Shown piece after piece: positions 7,758 through 15,303 of a DNA stretch of 64,000 bases. Both the position numbers and the translations under genes were made by a program. Source of the DNA: CAZAPG01 sp964486935 (GTDB lineage Bacteria > Chloroflexota > Anaerolineae > 4572-78 > J111). Position 1 is the first letter of the stretch. Each line of letters begins with the position of its first letter. The notes beneath the pieces were generated by a model, which saw only the letters and a list, made by a program, of their open reading frames with translations, was not told the DNA's origin and searched no databases. The stretch lies in NCBI GenBank assembly GCA_964486935.1, contig CAZAPG010000017.1, positions 59,197 through 123,196 on the forward strand, written 5' to 3'.

Positions 7758-8429
7758 CTACTGATTAGGGTGGGCAAAGGTTAAATAAGTATCTTCGGTC
7801 AACAGGTCGGGTTTTTGATTAAGGTCAAGGAAAACTTTGGCCCGCACCCGATAGCGCTGGCTCAAGTCAACAAATTGAATATCGCGGGCTTCGGACGAGC
7901 GCAACGGGCGACTCCAGACTAACGTCCAGTATCCATCGCGCCAGGTGGCCTGGGTAAACAGCGGCTCTTCGCGCCCGGCCGGAACAAAGGAGGGCGCAAC
8001 GGCTTGAATGTCGCCCTGCCCATTGCTTTGGGCCACGTGGCAGGCGGTGGCGCAATCCTGGCCGCGCTGCCCTGGCAAGTCGTCTTTGTGCCAAATCAGG
8101 GCAAAACGCTCATTTATTTGAGCGGTTTCCGTTCCGCGCCAACGCGCCCGGAAAGCAATGGTCGACTCATCATACAGCGCCCGCAACTCAACTGCTTCAG
8201 TCGTAGGCGGGCCGTGCGAGCCGGCATGGAGCGGCAAATGGAACGGCGCAACCTCCTCCCAGTGGCCATCATCGGGGGCGATGGCGGGGGGTAGGGCGGC
8301 AACGGAGTGGGCCAGCCAGGTTTCGGCCTCGGCGCTTAAGGCCAGCCGGCCGGCCAGCATCCAGCCGCCGGCCAGCACCAAAATCAACCCCATTGCGGCC
8401 ACCGCCGGCCACAACCAGCAGCGGTTCAT
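7758..8429 (-). CDS. Membrane-anchored ethylbenzene-dehydrogenase-like haem-binding protein
   Basis: About 223 residues from the ATG at 8429, whose A is shared with the TAA of the upstream cytochrome gene (TAATG), showing translational coupling. One N-terminal membrane helix (WPAVAAMGLILVLAGGWMLAG) is followed by a domain resembling the haem-b/c-binding gamma subunit of ethylbenzene dehydrogenase and DMSO-reductase-type enzymes (FRARWRGTE, FALIWHKDD, YWTLVWSRPL). It has a CATACH motif (C126, C130, H131), a CxxxCH spacing unlike the standard CxxCH; this is seen in some members of the family. It probably carries electrons outside the membrane. It is the last gene of a three-gene group with the cytochrome lipoprotein and DUF2231 protein. 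Confidence 0.72.
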   Translation of the reverse strand: MNRCWLWPAVAAMGLILVLAGGWMLAGRLALSAEAETWLAHSVAALPPAIAPDDGHWEEVAPFHLPLHAGSHGPPTTEAVELRALYDESTIAFRARWRGTETAQINERFALIWHKDDLPGQRGQDCATACHVAQSNGQGDIQAVAPSFVPAGREEPLFTQATWRDGYWTLVWSRPLRSSEARDIQFVDLSQRYRVRAKVFLDLNQKPDLLTEDTYLTFAHPNQ

Positions 8430-10012
8430 TAAAAGTCTACAGGTACAACAGTGCTGGAAAAACATCGGTGGTCAACGGCAAAGAAGTACCAGCGCCCTTG
8501 CGGGGCAAAGGGTACGGTTGTTTGGTAAATATCGCCACCCTGCGGCAGCAGCACCACGCCAATCCCCAGCGCGGGGTTGAGCGCGAAAATCTGGTCTTCG
8601 GCCAGGTCGTTTTGGGGATGCACCGCCCGCATGCGCAGGGTGGCGCCATTTTCGGCGGGCGTAATCGAGAAATCGCTGACGCTGATGTTGGGCGCGTTGC
8701 CGCCTTGCGCCACCAGGGTAATTTGGACGGTAGCAGTGCCGCCGGGTTCCAGTTCGGTGTGGACTTCGTGGTAGATGTAGCCGGTCTGGTAGGCTTTGAC
8801 CTCGATGGGTTTGATGGCCGGAATGTTGGCGGCGGTGAAAAAGCCGTTGGCGTCGGTAATCAGCCCGCGCTTGTAGCGGCCAAAAGCAACCGTTACGGCG
8901 GCGTTGGCTAAACCCTGGCCCGACTGGTCGATAACACGACCCCGCACCACGCCCACCCACCCGGCATCAACCAGCAATTGCTGGGCCAGGGGCAGCACAA
9001 AAATGCGGGCTTCATAGACCATCGTGGCGGCCTGCGCTTTGGCGGCAGCAAAATCGCCGCTGCCGGCGGCGGCTTCGGCCGCTTGCAGGTAGGTGGTCAG
9101 GTGTGGCTGGAGCTGGTCAAGGGTGAGCAACAGATTACCGGTGGCTTCGGGCCGGATGGCGTTGACTTCGTTTTGCAGCGCCCGGGTCGCATTCAAGCCT
9201 TCATTAATGTAGTTATGCAATTCATCAAGGTTGGCCGCGGCGTCTTTGGCATAATCGGCGGCAACCTTTAGGGTATCGGCATTTTGCTGCGCGGCCAGCA
9301 GCCGCTCAACGGCAACGGCGATGGGTGGAACTGTTGGCGTGGCTGTGGGTGGGATGGGGGTTGGGGTGGGCGGCAGAGGCGTATCGGTGGGCGTTGGAGT
9401 AGCGGTTGGGGTAGCGGTGGGCGCGGGCGTATTGGTCGGCTGGCCGGCCGGAACGGTTTCGGTAGGTGTGGGGGTATTGGTGGGCGTGGAGGTGGGAGTA
9501 TCGGTAGGGGTGGGGGTCAGAGTTGGGGGCGCAGGCGTGTCCGTGGCCTGAGAAATGAGCGTTGCTTCGGGGATGGGTGTAGGGAAAGCCGACTCGTCAA
9601 ATTCAAGGGTTGGTTCTTGTTTGGGGAAGGTTTGCAGCCAGGCGTAGATGGCGGCAATCTCCTCGTCGCTGGCCTGCTCTTTGGAGCGCGCCGCCATCTG
9701 GCCTTTGGGGGCGCGAACTTGCTTGAGCACAGCCTGAAAACCGAGACTGGTGCCGCGCAGGTCGGGGGCCTCAAGCGACAGGCCGCCAGCGGCGTCGGCG
9801 TTATGGCAGGCAATACAGCCTTTCTGCTGGAACAGGCGCTGCCCCAGTTCCGCCGAGGGCGTGCTGCCGGGCGGGATGCGCTCCAGGCCTTCAAGAGCGC
9901 AGCCGGACAAAATCAACATCAGTAGAGACGCGCCAAGCAAATATAATGTAGTGCGGAGTGCGGAGCGCGTGTTGCGTATTGCGTATTGCGTACATACAGG
10001 CATTTTCAACAT
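8429..10012 (-). CDS. Cytochrome c lipoprotein with Thr/Pro linker and carboxypeptidase-like domain
   Basis: About 527 residues from the ATG at 10012. A lipoprotein signal ends in LSGC (C38). A class I cytochrome c domain follows, with haem motif CIACH (66-70) and a Met-containing GQMAARS loop as likely axial ligand. A long Thr/Pro-rich spacer (~150-255) leads to an Ala-rich helical segment (~260-345), then a CarboxypepD_reg-like beta domain (VRGRVIDQSGQGLANAAVTVAF, ~350-435) and a C-terminal beta segment. It is an extracytoplasmic electron carrier tethered by lipid, with the linker spanning the envelope. The first ~22 residues are encoded by tandem DNA words (ACGCAAT, CCGCACT), so the real start could be a little further in. 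It sits 2 bases after DUF2231 and overlaps the next gene by one base. Confidence 0.78.
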   Translation of the reverse strand: MLKMPVCTQYAIRNTRSALRTTLYLLGASLLMLILSGCALEGLERIPPGSTPSAELGQRLFQQKGCIACHNADAAGGLSLEAPDLRGTSLGFQAVLKQVRAPKGQMAARSKEQASDEEIAAIYAWLQTFPKQEPTLEFDESAFPTPIPEATLISQATDTPAPPTLTPTPTDTPTSTPTNTPTPTETVPAGQPTNTPAPTATPTATPTPTDTPLPPTPTPIPPTATPTVPPIAVAVERLLAAQQNADTLKVAADYAKDAAANLDELHNYINEGLNATRALQNEVNAIRPEATGNLLLTLDQLQPHLTTYLQAAEAAAGSGDFAAAKAQAATMVYEARIFVLPLAQQLLVDAGWVGVVRGRVIDQSGQGLANAAVTVAFGRYKRGLITDANGFFTAANIPAIKPIEVKAYQTGYIYHEVHTELEPGGTATVQITLVAQGGNAPNISVSDFSITPAENGATLRMRAVHPQNDLAEDQIFALNPALGIGVVLLPQGGDIYQTTVPFAPQGRWYFFAVDHRCFSSTVVPVDF

Positions 10013-10014
10013 CT

Positions 10015-10452
10015 TTATGCGCCCCAGACGATGATACCGCCCAGCGCGCCGAGCAGCGTTGTCAAACCGGCGCAAGCGATGAAGACCAGCACGTAAAGGT
10101 ACTTGCTGAGCGACCCCTCCAAAATATCGGGTGTGCGCCAGCGCCACAGCGTTGCTCCGGCGGCAATGAGTAGCAGCAGCCCGGCCAGAATAACTTTAAG
10201 CATTGCGTTGGGCGCATTGCCGGCGTAGATAGCCTGGTTTTCGAGCATGCCGGTTAACCCGGCGGGCAGGGTACTGAGGGTCAGCAGAAGCAGGGTGTAA
10301 AAGGCTGCGCGCTCAAAAAAGGCATCGCGGCGCAACCAGGCCAGCAACACCACTAACACCCCCACATAAGATAACGCTACCGGAAAGTGAACCAGGCGGG
10401 GGTGGTTGGGGTGCGATAAAACCACCTCAATGAAACGGATAAAATCTGGCAT
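10015..10452 (-). CDS. DUF2231 membrane protein
   Basis: A 145-residue protein with four hydrophobic helices and the family hallmark HPNHPRLVHFPVAL near residues 14-27, where conserved His residues sit at the start of helix 1. DUF2231 proteins are often next to cytochromes and are suspected to bind haem in the membrane; that is family inference. It is directly followed by the cytochrome c lipoprotein (2 bases), so the three minus-strand genes 10452-7758 probably form one respiratory or redox operon. No strong ribosome site is seen before the ATG. Confidence 0.82.
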   Translation of the reverse strand: MPDFIRFIEVVLSHPNHPRLVHFPVALSYVGVLVVLLAWLRRDAFFERAAFYTLLLLTLSTLPAGLTGMLENQAIYAGNAPNAMLKVILAGLLLLIAAGATLWRWRTPDILEGSLSKYLYVLVFIACAGLTTLLGALGGIIVWGA

Positions 10453-10467
10453 GGCGCATTCTCTATT

Positions 10468-10743
10468 CTATTGGTTTTTATTTGGAGAAGGGGTTAATTG
10501 TGACCAGACAATCAGGTTAGTTTCGGTGCGGCGAACGCCCACGGCGTTCCCTATGCCATTGGCAACTCAGTCGCCCATTGAGGTGATGTCGGGGCTTTCA
10601 ATCAGGGCAATCAGGTCGTAACGCCCGGTAACGGCGTAGACTTGTTTAATCACCGAACTGGCCAACTCCATTCCGGCCAGTTCCTCAACCAGGTCTTGAA
10701 CCCGGCTGGGTTCTGCTTCAATAAAAACAAAGGCTTGGATCAT
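10468..10743 (-). pseudogene. Lrp/AsnC-type ligand-binding (RAM) domain gene broken by TGA
   Basis: From an ATG at 10743 with a clear AGGAGA site 8 bases upstream, the frame reads MIQAFVFIEAEPSRVQDLVEEL, then YAVTGRYDLIALIESPDITSMGD, then a TGA (10567-10569), then VANGIGNAVGVRRTETNLIVW to a TAG at 10468. Both halves match stand-alone Lrp/AsnC ligand-binding (RAM) proteins of about 80-90 residues, so the TGA falls inside one domain. Family members have Leu, Trp or another hydrophobic residue there and not Cys, so a nonsense change (TGG or TTA to TGA) is the simplest reading. If functional it would bind amino acids and regulate partners without a DNA-binding domain. It precedes the redox operon on the same strand. 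Confidence 0.7.
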
Positions 10744-10768
10744 AGGTATTCTCCTGTTTAAGATTTAA

Positions 10769-10830
10769 GGTTGCAAGTAGCAAGGGGCAAGTAGCAAGTT
10801 TTTACTTGCAACCTGCAACCTGCTACCTTG
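10769..10830. repeat. Intergenic hairpin of GCAAGTA words
   Basis: The left half repeats the word CAAGTAGCAAG (10774-10797 region). The right half carries complementary words: GGTTGCAAGT (10769-10778) pairs exactly with ACTTGCAACC (10804-10813), and CTGCTACCTTG (10820-10830) pairs imperfectly with the CAAG-TAGCAAG copies. Several slipped pairings are possible. It sits between the second radical SAM gene and the Lrp-type remnant. Confidence 0.6.
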
Positions 10831-10861
10831 TTCGCTTCACCCGGAAGCCGGTAAACTAGCC

Positions 10862-11674
10862 TCAGGTGAAGGTCATCAGCGGCGCGCCGCCGGCGGTTAT
10901 TGCCTCAAGTTGCTGCTGGATGCGTTCAACGGCGCCGGCCAGCGGAAATATCTTCTTGCCGACTTGCATATCGGCATCGGTAGAGAGGGGGTGCCAGAAC
11001 ACGCCATCCAGGTTAACTGTCACTTCGGGCAGCAGGTTGGTCATATCCAATTCAAGCCCTTCTTTGGCGTAACCCCGCCTGGCCAAAGGGCGGACAAAGT
11101 GGTCTTCATCGGGGATGCCCAGACTACGGTGGAATTCGCACACCTGTTCCAGGCGGGCTGAATTGGCCGGCGTCTCGGTGGTGCTGAGACGGACGCGGAA
11201 GCCGCGCTCTTGCAGCAGTTTAATGCCTTCAACCGTTTTGGCCCAAGTGCCCTGGCCCCGGTAGGCATCGTGGTCGTCCGGGCAGCCGCTATCCAGGCTA
11301 ACCTGCACAATCAGGTTGTCGTTAGCAATCTGGCACAATTTGTCCAGCCGTTTGCTGCGTAACAGCATGGCGTTGGTCAAGACGGTGGTTTTAATCCGGG
11401 CCGAGGCGTAGGCCAGCATGTCATAAATATCGTTGAGAATGAACGGCTCGCCGCCGGTGAAAAATACATCGCTGAAGCCAAGCTCAACGGCTTCATCAAC
11501 CAGGCGTTGGACGTTGGCCAGACCCAGCGCCCGGCGCGGCACATTGGGGCCAGATTTTGCCACGCAGTAGGAACAGCGCAGGTTGCAATCATAGTTGGTA
11601 TAGAGCCACAACTTCCACATGAAAGCCGGCGGCGTGTGGTTGGTTTGTGTTTCGGTGGCCGGTACAGTCATCAT
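10862..11674 (-). CDS. Radical SAM protein without SPASM domain
   Basis: A 270-residue protein with the radical SAM cluster motif C30-x3-C34-x2-C37 (YDCNLRCSYC), the GGEP motif (FFTGGEPF) and a partial TIM barrel continuing through VQVSLDSG and VRLSTTE. The C-terminal part (DGVFWHPLSTDADMQVG) has no further cysteine cluster, so it carries one 4Fe-4S site. It would cleave SAM to a 5'-deoxyadenosyl radical; the substrate is not evident. It lies 19 bases after the SPASM-type radical SAM gene and is surely in the same operon, so the two may act on one pathway, for example a cofactor or peptide modification. No small precursor peptide is recognised nearby. Confidence 0.8.
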   Translation of the reverse strand: MMTVPATETQTNHTPPAFMWKLWLYTNYDCNLRCSYCVAKSGPNVPRRALGLANVQRLVDEAVELGFSDVFFTGGEPFILNDIYDMLAYASARIKTTVLTNAMLLRSKRLDKLCQIANDNLIVQVSLDSGCPDDHDAYRGQGTWAKTVEGIKLLQERGFRVRLSTTETPANSARLEQVCEFHRSLGIPDEDHFVRPLARRGYAKEGLELDMTNLLPEVTVNLDGVFWHPLSTDADMQVGKKIFPLAGAVERIQQQLEAITAGGAPLMTFT

Positions 11675-11693
11675 TTACCTCGTTTGCGCTGGT

Positions 11694-12818
11694 TTACAAA
11701 CTCCAATACACCCCACAACTGGCGCAAGCTTGATGGGGCTGGGCGCTTAACAATTTTGTTCGAAAGTGTTGATAAAGATGGTCGTGCCAGATGTCGGCAA
11801 AAGGTCGCTCAAAGAGATTGCCCAAAATCAGGCTGTCATAATTGTGGGTGGCAAAGGGCGAAATACAGCACGGCAGGCAATTGCCGTTGGCCGTAACATA
11901 GGCGGTGGTCCAGGGGCGCATGCACTCCTGCCAGGGGGCAAAATCGGCGGGCCGGGCGGCCTCCAGGCTGCTGCGTGGATGGCGAGCGCCGGCGGCGCGA
12001 AAGTCAAGGCCCAACTCGGCGCTGAGGGCTTCGCATTCGGCAATCACTTCTTCCTGATAGTCATGGTCGGGATCAAAAATCGCCAACTCCTGCCGGGCCA
12101 TGCCGTATTGCTGCTCCGGCTCCTGGGCAAAATAGGTCATCCGCTGCAAGTAAATCTCGGGCACGCCCAGCCGGGCAGCCAGCCGCACTAACTCAGGTAA
12201 CTCGGCCAGGTTTTCCTTAGTGCTTACGCACCAAATGGAGATACGGGGGTTCTGAGCCTGCAATCTGGCTTTGGTATTGACCAGTCCGCCCAGCCCGGCA
12301 ACCAGCTTGTGAAGCAAATTGGCCCCCCGAATGCGGGCATAAGTCTCGGGCCTGGCCCCGTCAATTGAGCAGCGGTACTCATCCAGACCGCTTTCAACCA
12401 GCGCCTTTTGCCAGGCCGGAGTGAGCAGGGTGCCGTTGGAGTTGATAATCACCTCAACGTCTCGTTCCTTCAAATATTTGATGATTTGCGGCAATTGCTT
12501 ATTGAGCAGCGGTTCGCCAATGCCGTGCAGCGAGGCCCGGCGCATGTTTGGGAATTGTTCGGCAATCTCGACAAATTCCTGGTAAGTTAGCGATTTCAAA
12601 GGTTCGCGATTGAAGAAGGTACGAGGGCAAGTTTCGCACAGCAGGTTGCAGCGATTGGTGACTTCGATGAAGACGACCTGGGGATTGATAGGCGAAATTG
12701 GGCCTTTGGACGCGCCAGAAGGCAGACGATAAGCTTCGGGCAAAAAGGTTTGTTCTGGCAATGGGCGAAAGGAGTTGGCAGTTTGGGGCGAAACCTGCAA
12801 AGGAATTAACTCAGACAT
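11694..12818 (-). CDS. Radical SAM/SPASM protein
   Basis: About 374 residues from the ATG at 12818. The radical SAM motif is C57-x3-C61-x2-C64 (NRCNLLCETC), followed by GIGEPLLN in the GGEP position, and NSNGTLL. The C-terminal region has a SPASM-like cysteine cluster (ECMRPW, CLPCC, CASCG), expected to hold one or two auxiliary 4Fe-4S clusters. Such enzymes modify peptides or assemble cofactors (MoaA/PqqE/AnSME-like). An in-frame extension to 12857 is possible but the shorter start gives a normal N-terminus. It is the first gene of the pair with the radical SAM at 10862-11674; the molybdopterin enzyme is upstream on the same strand, 280 bases away. Confidence 0.85.
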   Translation of the reverse strand: MSELIPLQVSPQTANSFRPLPEQTFLPEAYRLPSGASKGPISPINPQVVFIEVTNRCNLLCETCPRTFFNREPLKSLTYQEFVEIAEQFPNMRRASLHGIGEPLLNKQLPQIIKYLKERDVEVIINSNGTLLTPAWQKALVESGLDEYRCSIDGARPETYARIRGANLLHKLVAGLGGLVNTKARLQAQNPRISIWCVSTKENLAELPELVRLAARLGVPEIYLQRMTYFAQEPEQQYGMARQELAIFDPDHDYQEEVIAECEALSAELGLDFRAAGARHPRSSLEAARPADFAPWQECMRPWTTAYVTANGNCLPCCISPFATHNYDSLILGNLFERPFADIWHDHLYQHFRTKLLSAQPHQACASCGVYWSL

Positions 12819-13097
12819 AGCCGTCCTTTTGGCTCTGGAATTTGTGTAATTGTACAAGATGAATGTTACGAGAGTATTACATGAGCCGGAATAAGATGGC
12901 CTGATAGAGACGGAGGCTACGACAGTTGCCCGCGCTATCCGCGGCTAATCTGGTGAAACTGATCCCGAATTGGCTAACGCAATTGTCTTGCTAAAATCCT
13001 GGCCAACGCCGCCCAGGCGCGGGTATCTTCAAAGTAATCGGGTTGTCGCCCAATTGCAAATGGATTGCTTCCCGGCCATAAGCGGCTGATAACTGCC

Positions 13098-15278
13098 TTA
13101 TTTAACAACGTCACAAAGTAACGCCTTGTACACCGGAAAGCCCGAAATGGGGTCGCGATTTTCAAAGTTGGTCAACTCGTTTACGTTTGCTTGCTGCCAG
13201 CTTTTTGGCCCAAGTGGCCCGCCGCCGCCCATGTTGGCCTCAACAACCCCCGGCGTGATATCCTGGGTAACGTATGCCCTAAAGGTAACACGCCCGCGCG
13301 GGGAAACAACCTCTACTATGTCCCCATCTTCAATGCCACGGGCTTGCGCGTCTTGAATATGAATGTGAACCATCGGCCAAGGCTCTTTAGCCACCAGAGA
13401 GGGAATATTGTGATGCTGCGAGCGAAAGGCAAACAGGGTGCGCGCGCCAGAATTAAAAACCAGGGGATAGCGTTTAGCCAGTTCAGGCGCGGCCAGCGGG
13501 CCTTCAATGGGGTCGGTGTAAACCGGCAGCGGGTCATAGCCATATACCCGCAGCCACTCCGAAGCAATCTCAAATTTGCCGGTGGGGGTTTCAAAACCGG
13601 GCAGGCCGTCGCGGCGCAGTTCGCCCGACTCATACTTGCGGTAGCGCATTTCCGGCTCCTGAAACCGCACGCCGGCCGGATTGGCGCGTAGCTGCTCAAG
13701 TGAAATTCCGGTGCCGCGCAGGGCGTATTCAATCATCCCCTCTTCTGTTTGGGGCCAATGGTCGCCGTAACCAAGCCGCCGGGCCAACCCGGCAAAAATC
13801 AGGTAATCATTGCAGGCCTCACCCAGGGGTTCAATCACCCGGCGGCGAAGCTGCACATAGCCATCATAAATCATGTACGACTCGATTTCAAACATGGTAG
13901 TGGCCGGCAGCAGAATATCGGCAAATTGGGCATCGGCGGTGGGAAAGCGATTGACAATCACCAAAAAATCAAGTGCGGCTAAGGCCCGCCGCCACAGCCC
14001 CGGATTGGGCCAGGAAGTAATTAATGAAGCGCCACTTACAATCAAGGCTCTAATGGGATACGGCTCGCTATTTAGGATGGCGCGAGGGAGCAATGCGGCG
14101 TGAGCCTCCTTGCGTACATCATAATACAGGGGATATTCTTTAGCGCCAATTGGCTTGGGAGCATTCTTTGGGGGGTCTGTCAGAAGCTGATTAAGCTGTA
14201 AGCGGTCAGGCATTTTAAACAGCTTACCCCCGGCCACATCCAGATGGCCGGCCAGCGCTTGCAGCGTCCAAACGGCTCTAATAGCCTGAACGCCGCTATT
14301 GGAGTATTCCAGGCCGCTATACATCAAAATTGAGCAACCATTGGATTGAGCCATTGCCTGGGCCAATGCGCGAATGCGCTCGGCGGGCACCCAGGTAATT
14401 TGCTCGACACGTTCCGGGCAAAAATTTTTAACATAGGCGCGCAGCGCTTCAAAGCCGTGGGTCCAGTTATCCACAAAATGGCGGTCGTACAGCTCTTCCT
14501 CAATCAGCACGTGCAGGGCGCCCAGCGCCAGGGCGCCATCTGTGCCGGGCCGGATGGGAATCCATTCTGCGTGGGTGGCGCGGGCGGTTTCGCTGAAACG
14601 GTGGTCAATAACAATGACACGCGCGCCCCGTTTTTGCGCTTGCCGAATATTACGCACGTTAATGGGCGGAGAGTCGGTGGCCGGATTCTCGCCCCATACC
14701 ACAATCAGGTCGGCATTACCAATGTCCTCGCGCATGTTGCGGATATAATCGCCAAAGCAGGCCCGCGAGGCAATCATCCCGTAAGAGGCATAGCAGAGCG
14801 ACCCGACGCCGGCGGTATTGGGCGACCCAAAGGGAAAGAGAACAGCATTGGCCGAGGACTCGACGGTATCGGCGGGCGCAAAAAGTTCGTTCAGGCCAAA
14901 TTCAAAATTGCCCCGTCCGGTGTAAATGCAAACAGCCTCCGGGCCATACTGCCGGGCAATTCGTTGCAAATTTTCAACCATCGACTCATAAGCCTGGTCC
15001 CAGGTAATGCGCTCGAAGCGATTCTGCCCTCGCGCGCCCACCCGCCACTGGGGGTAGAGCAGGCGATCTTCGGAATATACAATCTCTCTGGCCTGCATGC
15101 CCCGCGGGCAGACAATGCCCAAGGGGTGGTTTTTTAAGGGCTGTAGCCGTTCAATTTTTCCATCAACCAAATGGATATTCACGCCACACCCGGCCGGGCA
15201 AATGCCGCACATGCTGGTAAAAAGTTGATGAGGCGTTTCGTTTGGAATTACGTTGTGTACCTGTAGTCTTTTTGCCAT
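13098..15278 (-). CDS. Molybdopterin-dependent oxidoreductase (DMSO reductase family, catalytic subunit)
   Basis: About 726 residues from the ATG at 15278. The N-terminus has the 4Fe-4S motif C24-x2-C27-x3-C31 with C57 (CGICPAGCG, IVCPRG). The molybdenum region SPNTAGVGSLCYAS places C162 as likely metal ligand, as in polysulfide/thiosulfate-reductase-like members; it is a normal Cys codon. The C-terminal half has the molydop-binding domain (DIVEVVSPRGRV, MGGGGPLG). No Tat or Sec signal is present, so it is probably cytoplasmic and electrons go to an unknown partner; no iron-sulfur or membrane subunit lies beside it. It starts 26 bases after the MttB-family gene, with AAGG upstream, so the two are an operon. 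Substrate unknown. Confidence 0.82.
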   Translation of the reverse strand: MAKRLQVHNVIPNETPHQLFTSMCGICPAGCGVNIHLVDGKIERLQPLKNHPLGIVCPRGMQAREIVYSEDRLLYPQWRVGARGQNRFERITWDQAYESMVENLQRIARQYGPEAVCIYTGRGNFEFGLNELFAPADTVESSANAVLFPFGSPNTAGVGSLCYASYGMIASRACFGDYIRNMREDIGNADLIVVWGENPATDSPPINVRNIRQAQKRGARVIVIDHRFSETARATHAEWIPIRPGTDGALALGALHVLIEEELYDRHFVDNWTHGFEALRAYVKNFCPERVEQITWVPAERIRALAQAMAQSNGCSILMYSGLEYSNSGVQAIRAVWTLQALAGHLDVAGGKLFKMPDRLQLNQLLTDPPKNAPKPIGAKEYPLYYDVRKEAHAALLPRAILNSEPYPIRALIVSGASLITSWPNPGLWRRALAALDFLVIVNRFPTADAQFADILLPATTMFEIESYMIYDGYVQLRRRVIEPLGEACNDYLIFAGLARRLGYGDHWPQTEEGMIEYALRGTGISLEQLRANPAGVRFQEPEMRYRKYESGELRRDGLPGFETPTGKFEIASEWLRVYGYDPLPVYTDPIEGPLAAPELAKRYPLVFNSGARTLFAFRSQHHNIPSLVAKEPWPMVHIHIQDAQARGIEDGDIVEVVSPRGRVTFRAYVTQDITPGVVEANMGGGGPLGPKSWQQANVNELTNFENRDPISGFPVYKALLCDVVK

Positions 15279-15303
15279 GGTCAGAACCTTATTGCGCCAT
15301 TTT

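Noticed and set aside
9284..9925. Gly/Val-rich open frame on the plus strand
   Set aside because: It is the shadow of the Thr/Pro-rich linker of the minus-strand cytochrome lipoprotein.
12974..13165. Short minus-strand frame overlapping the end of the molybdopterin gene
   Set aside because: It overlaps a real gene, has no ribosome site and shows no domain; at most its last 25 residues could be a remnant.
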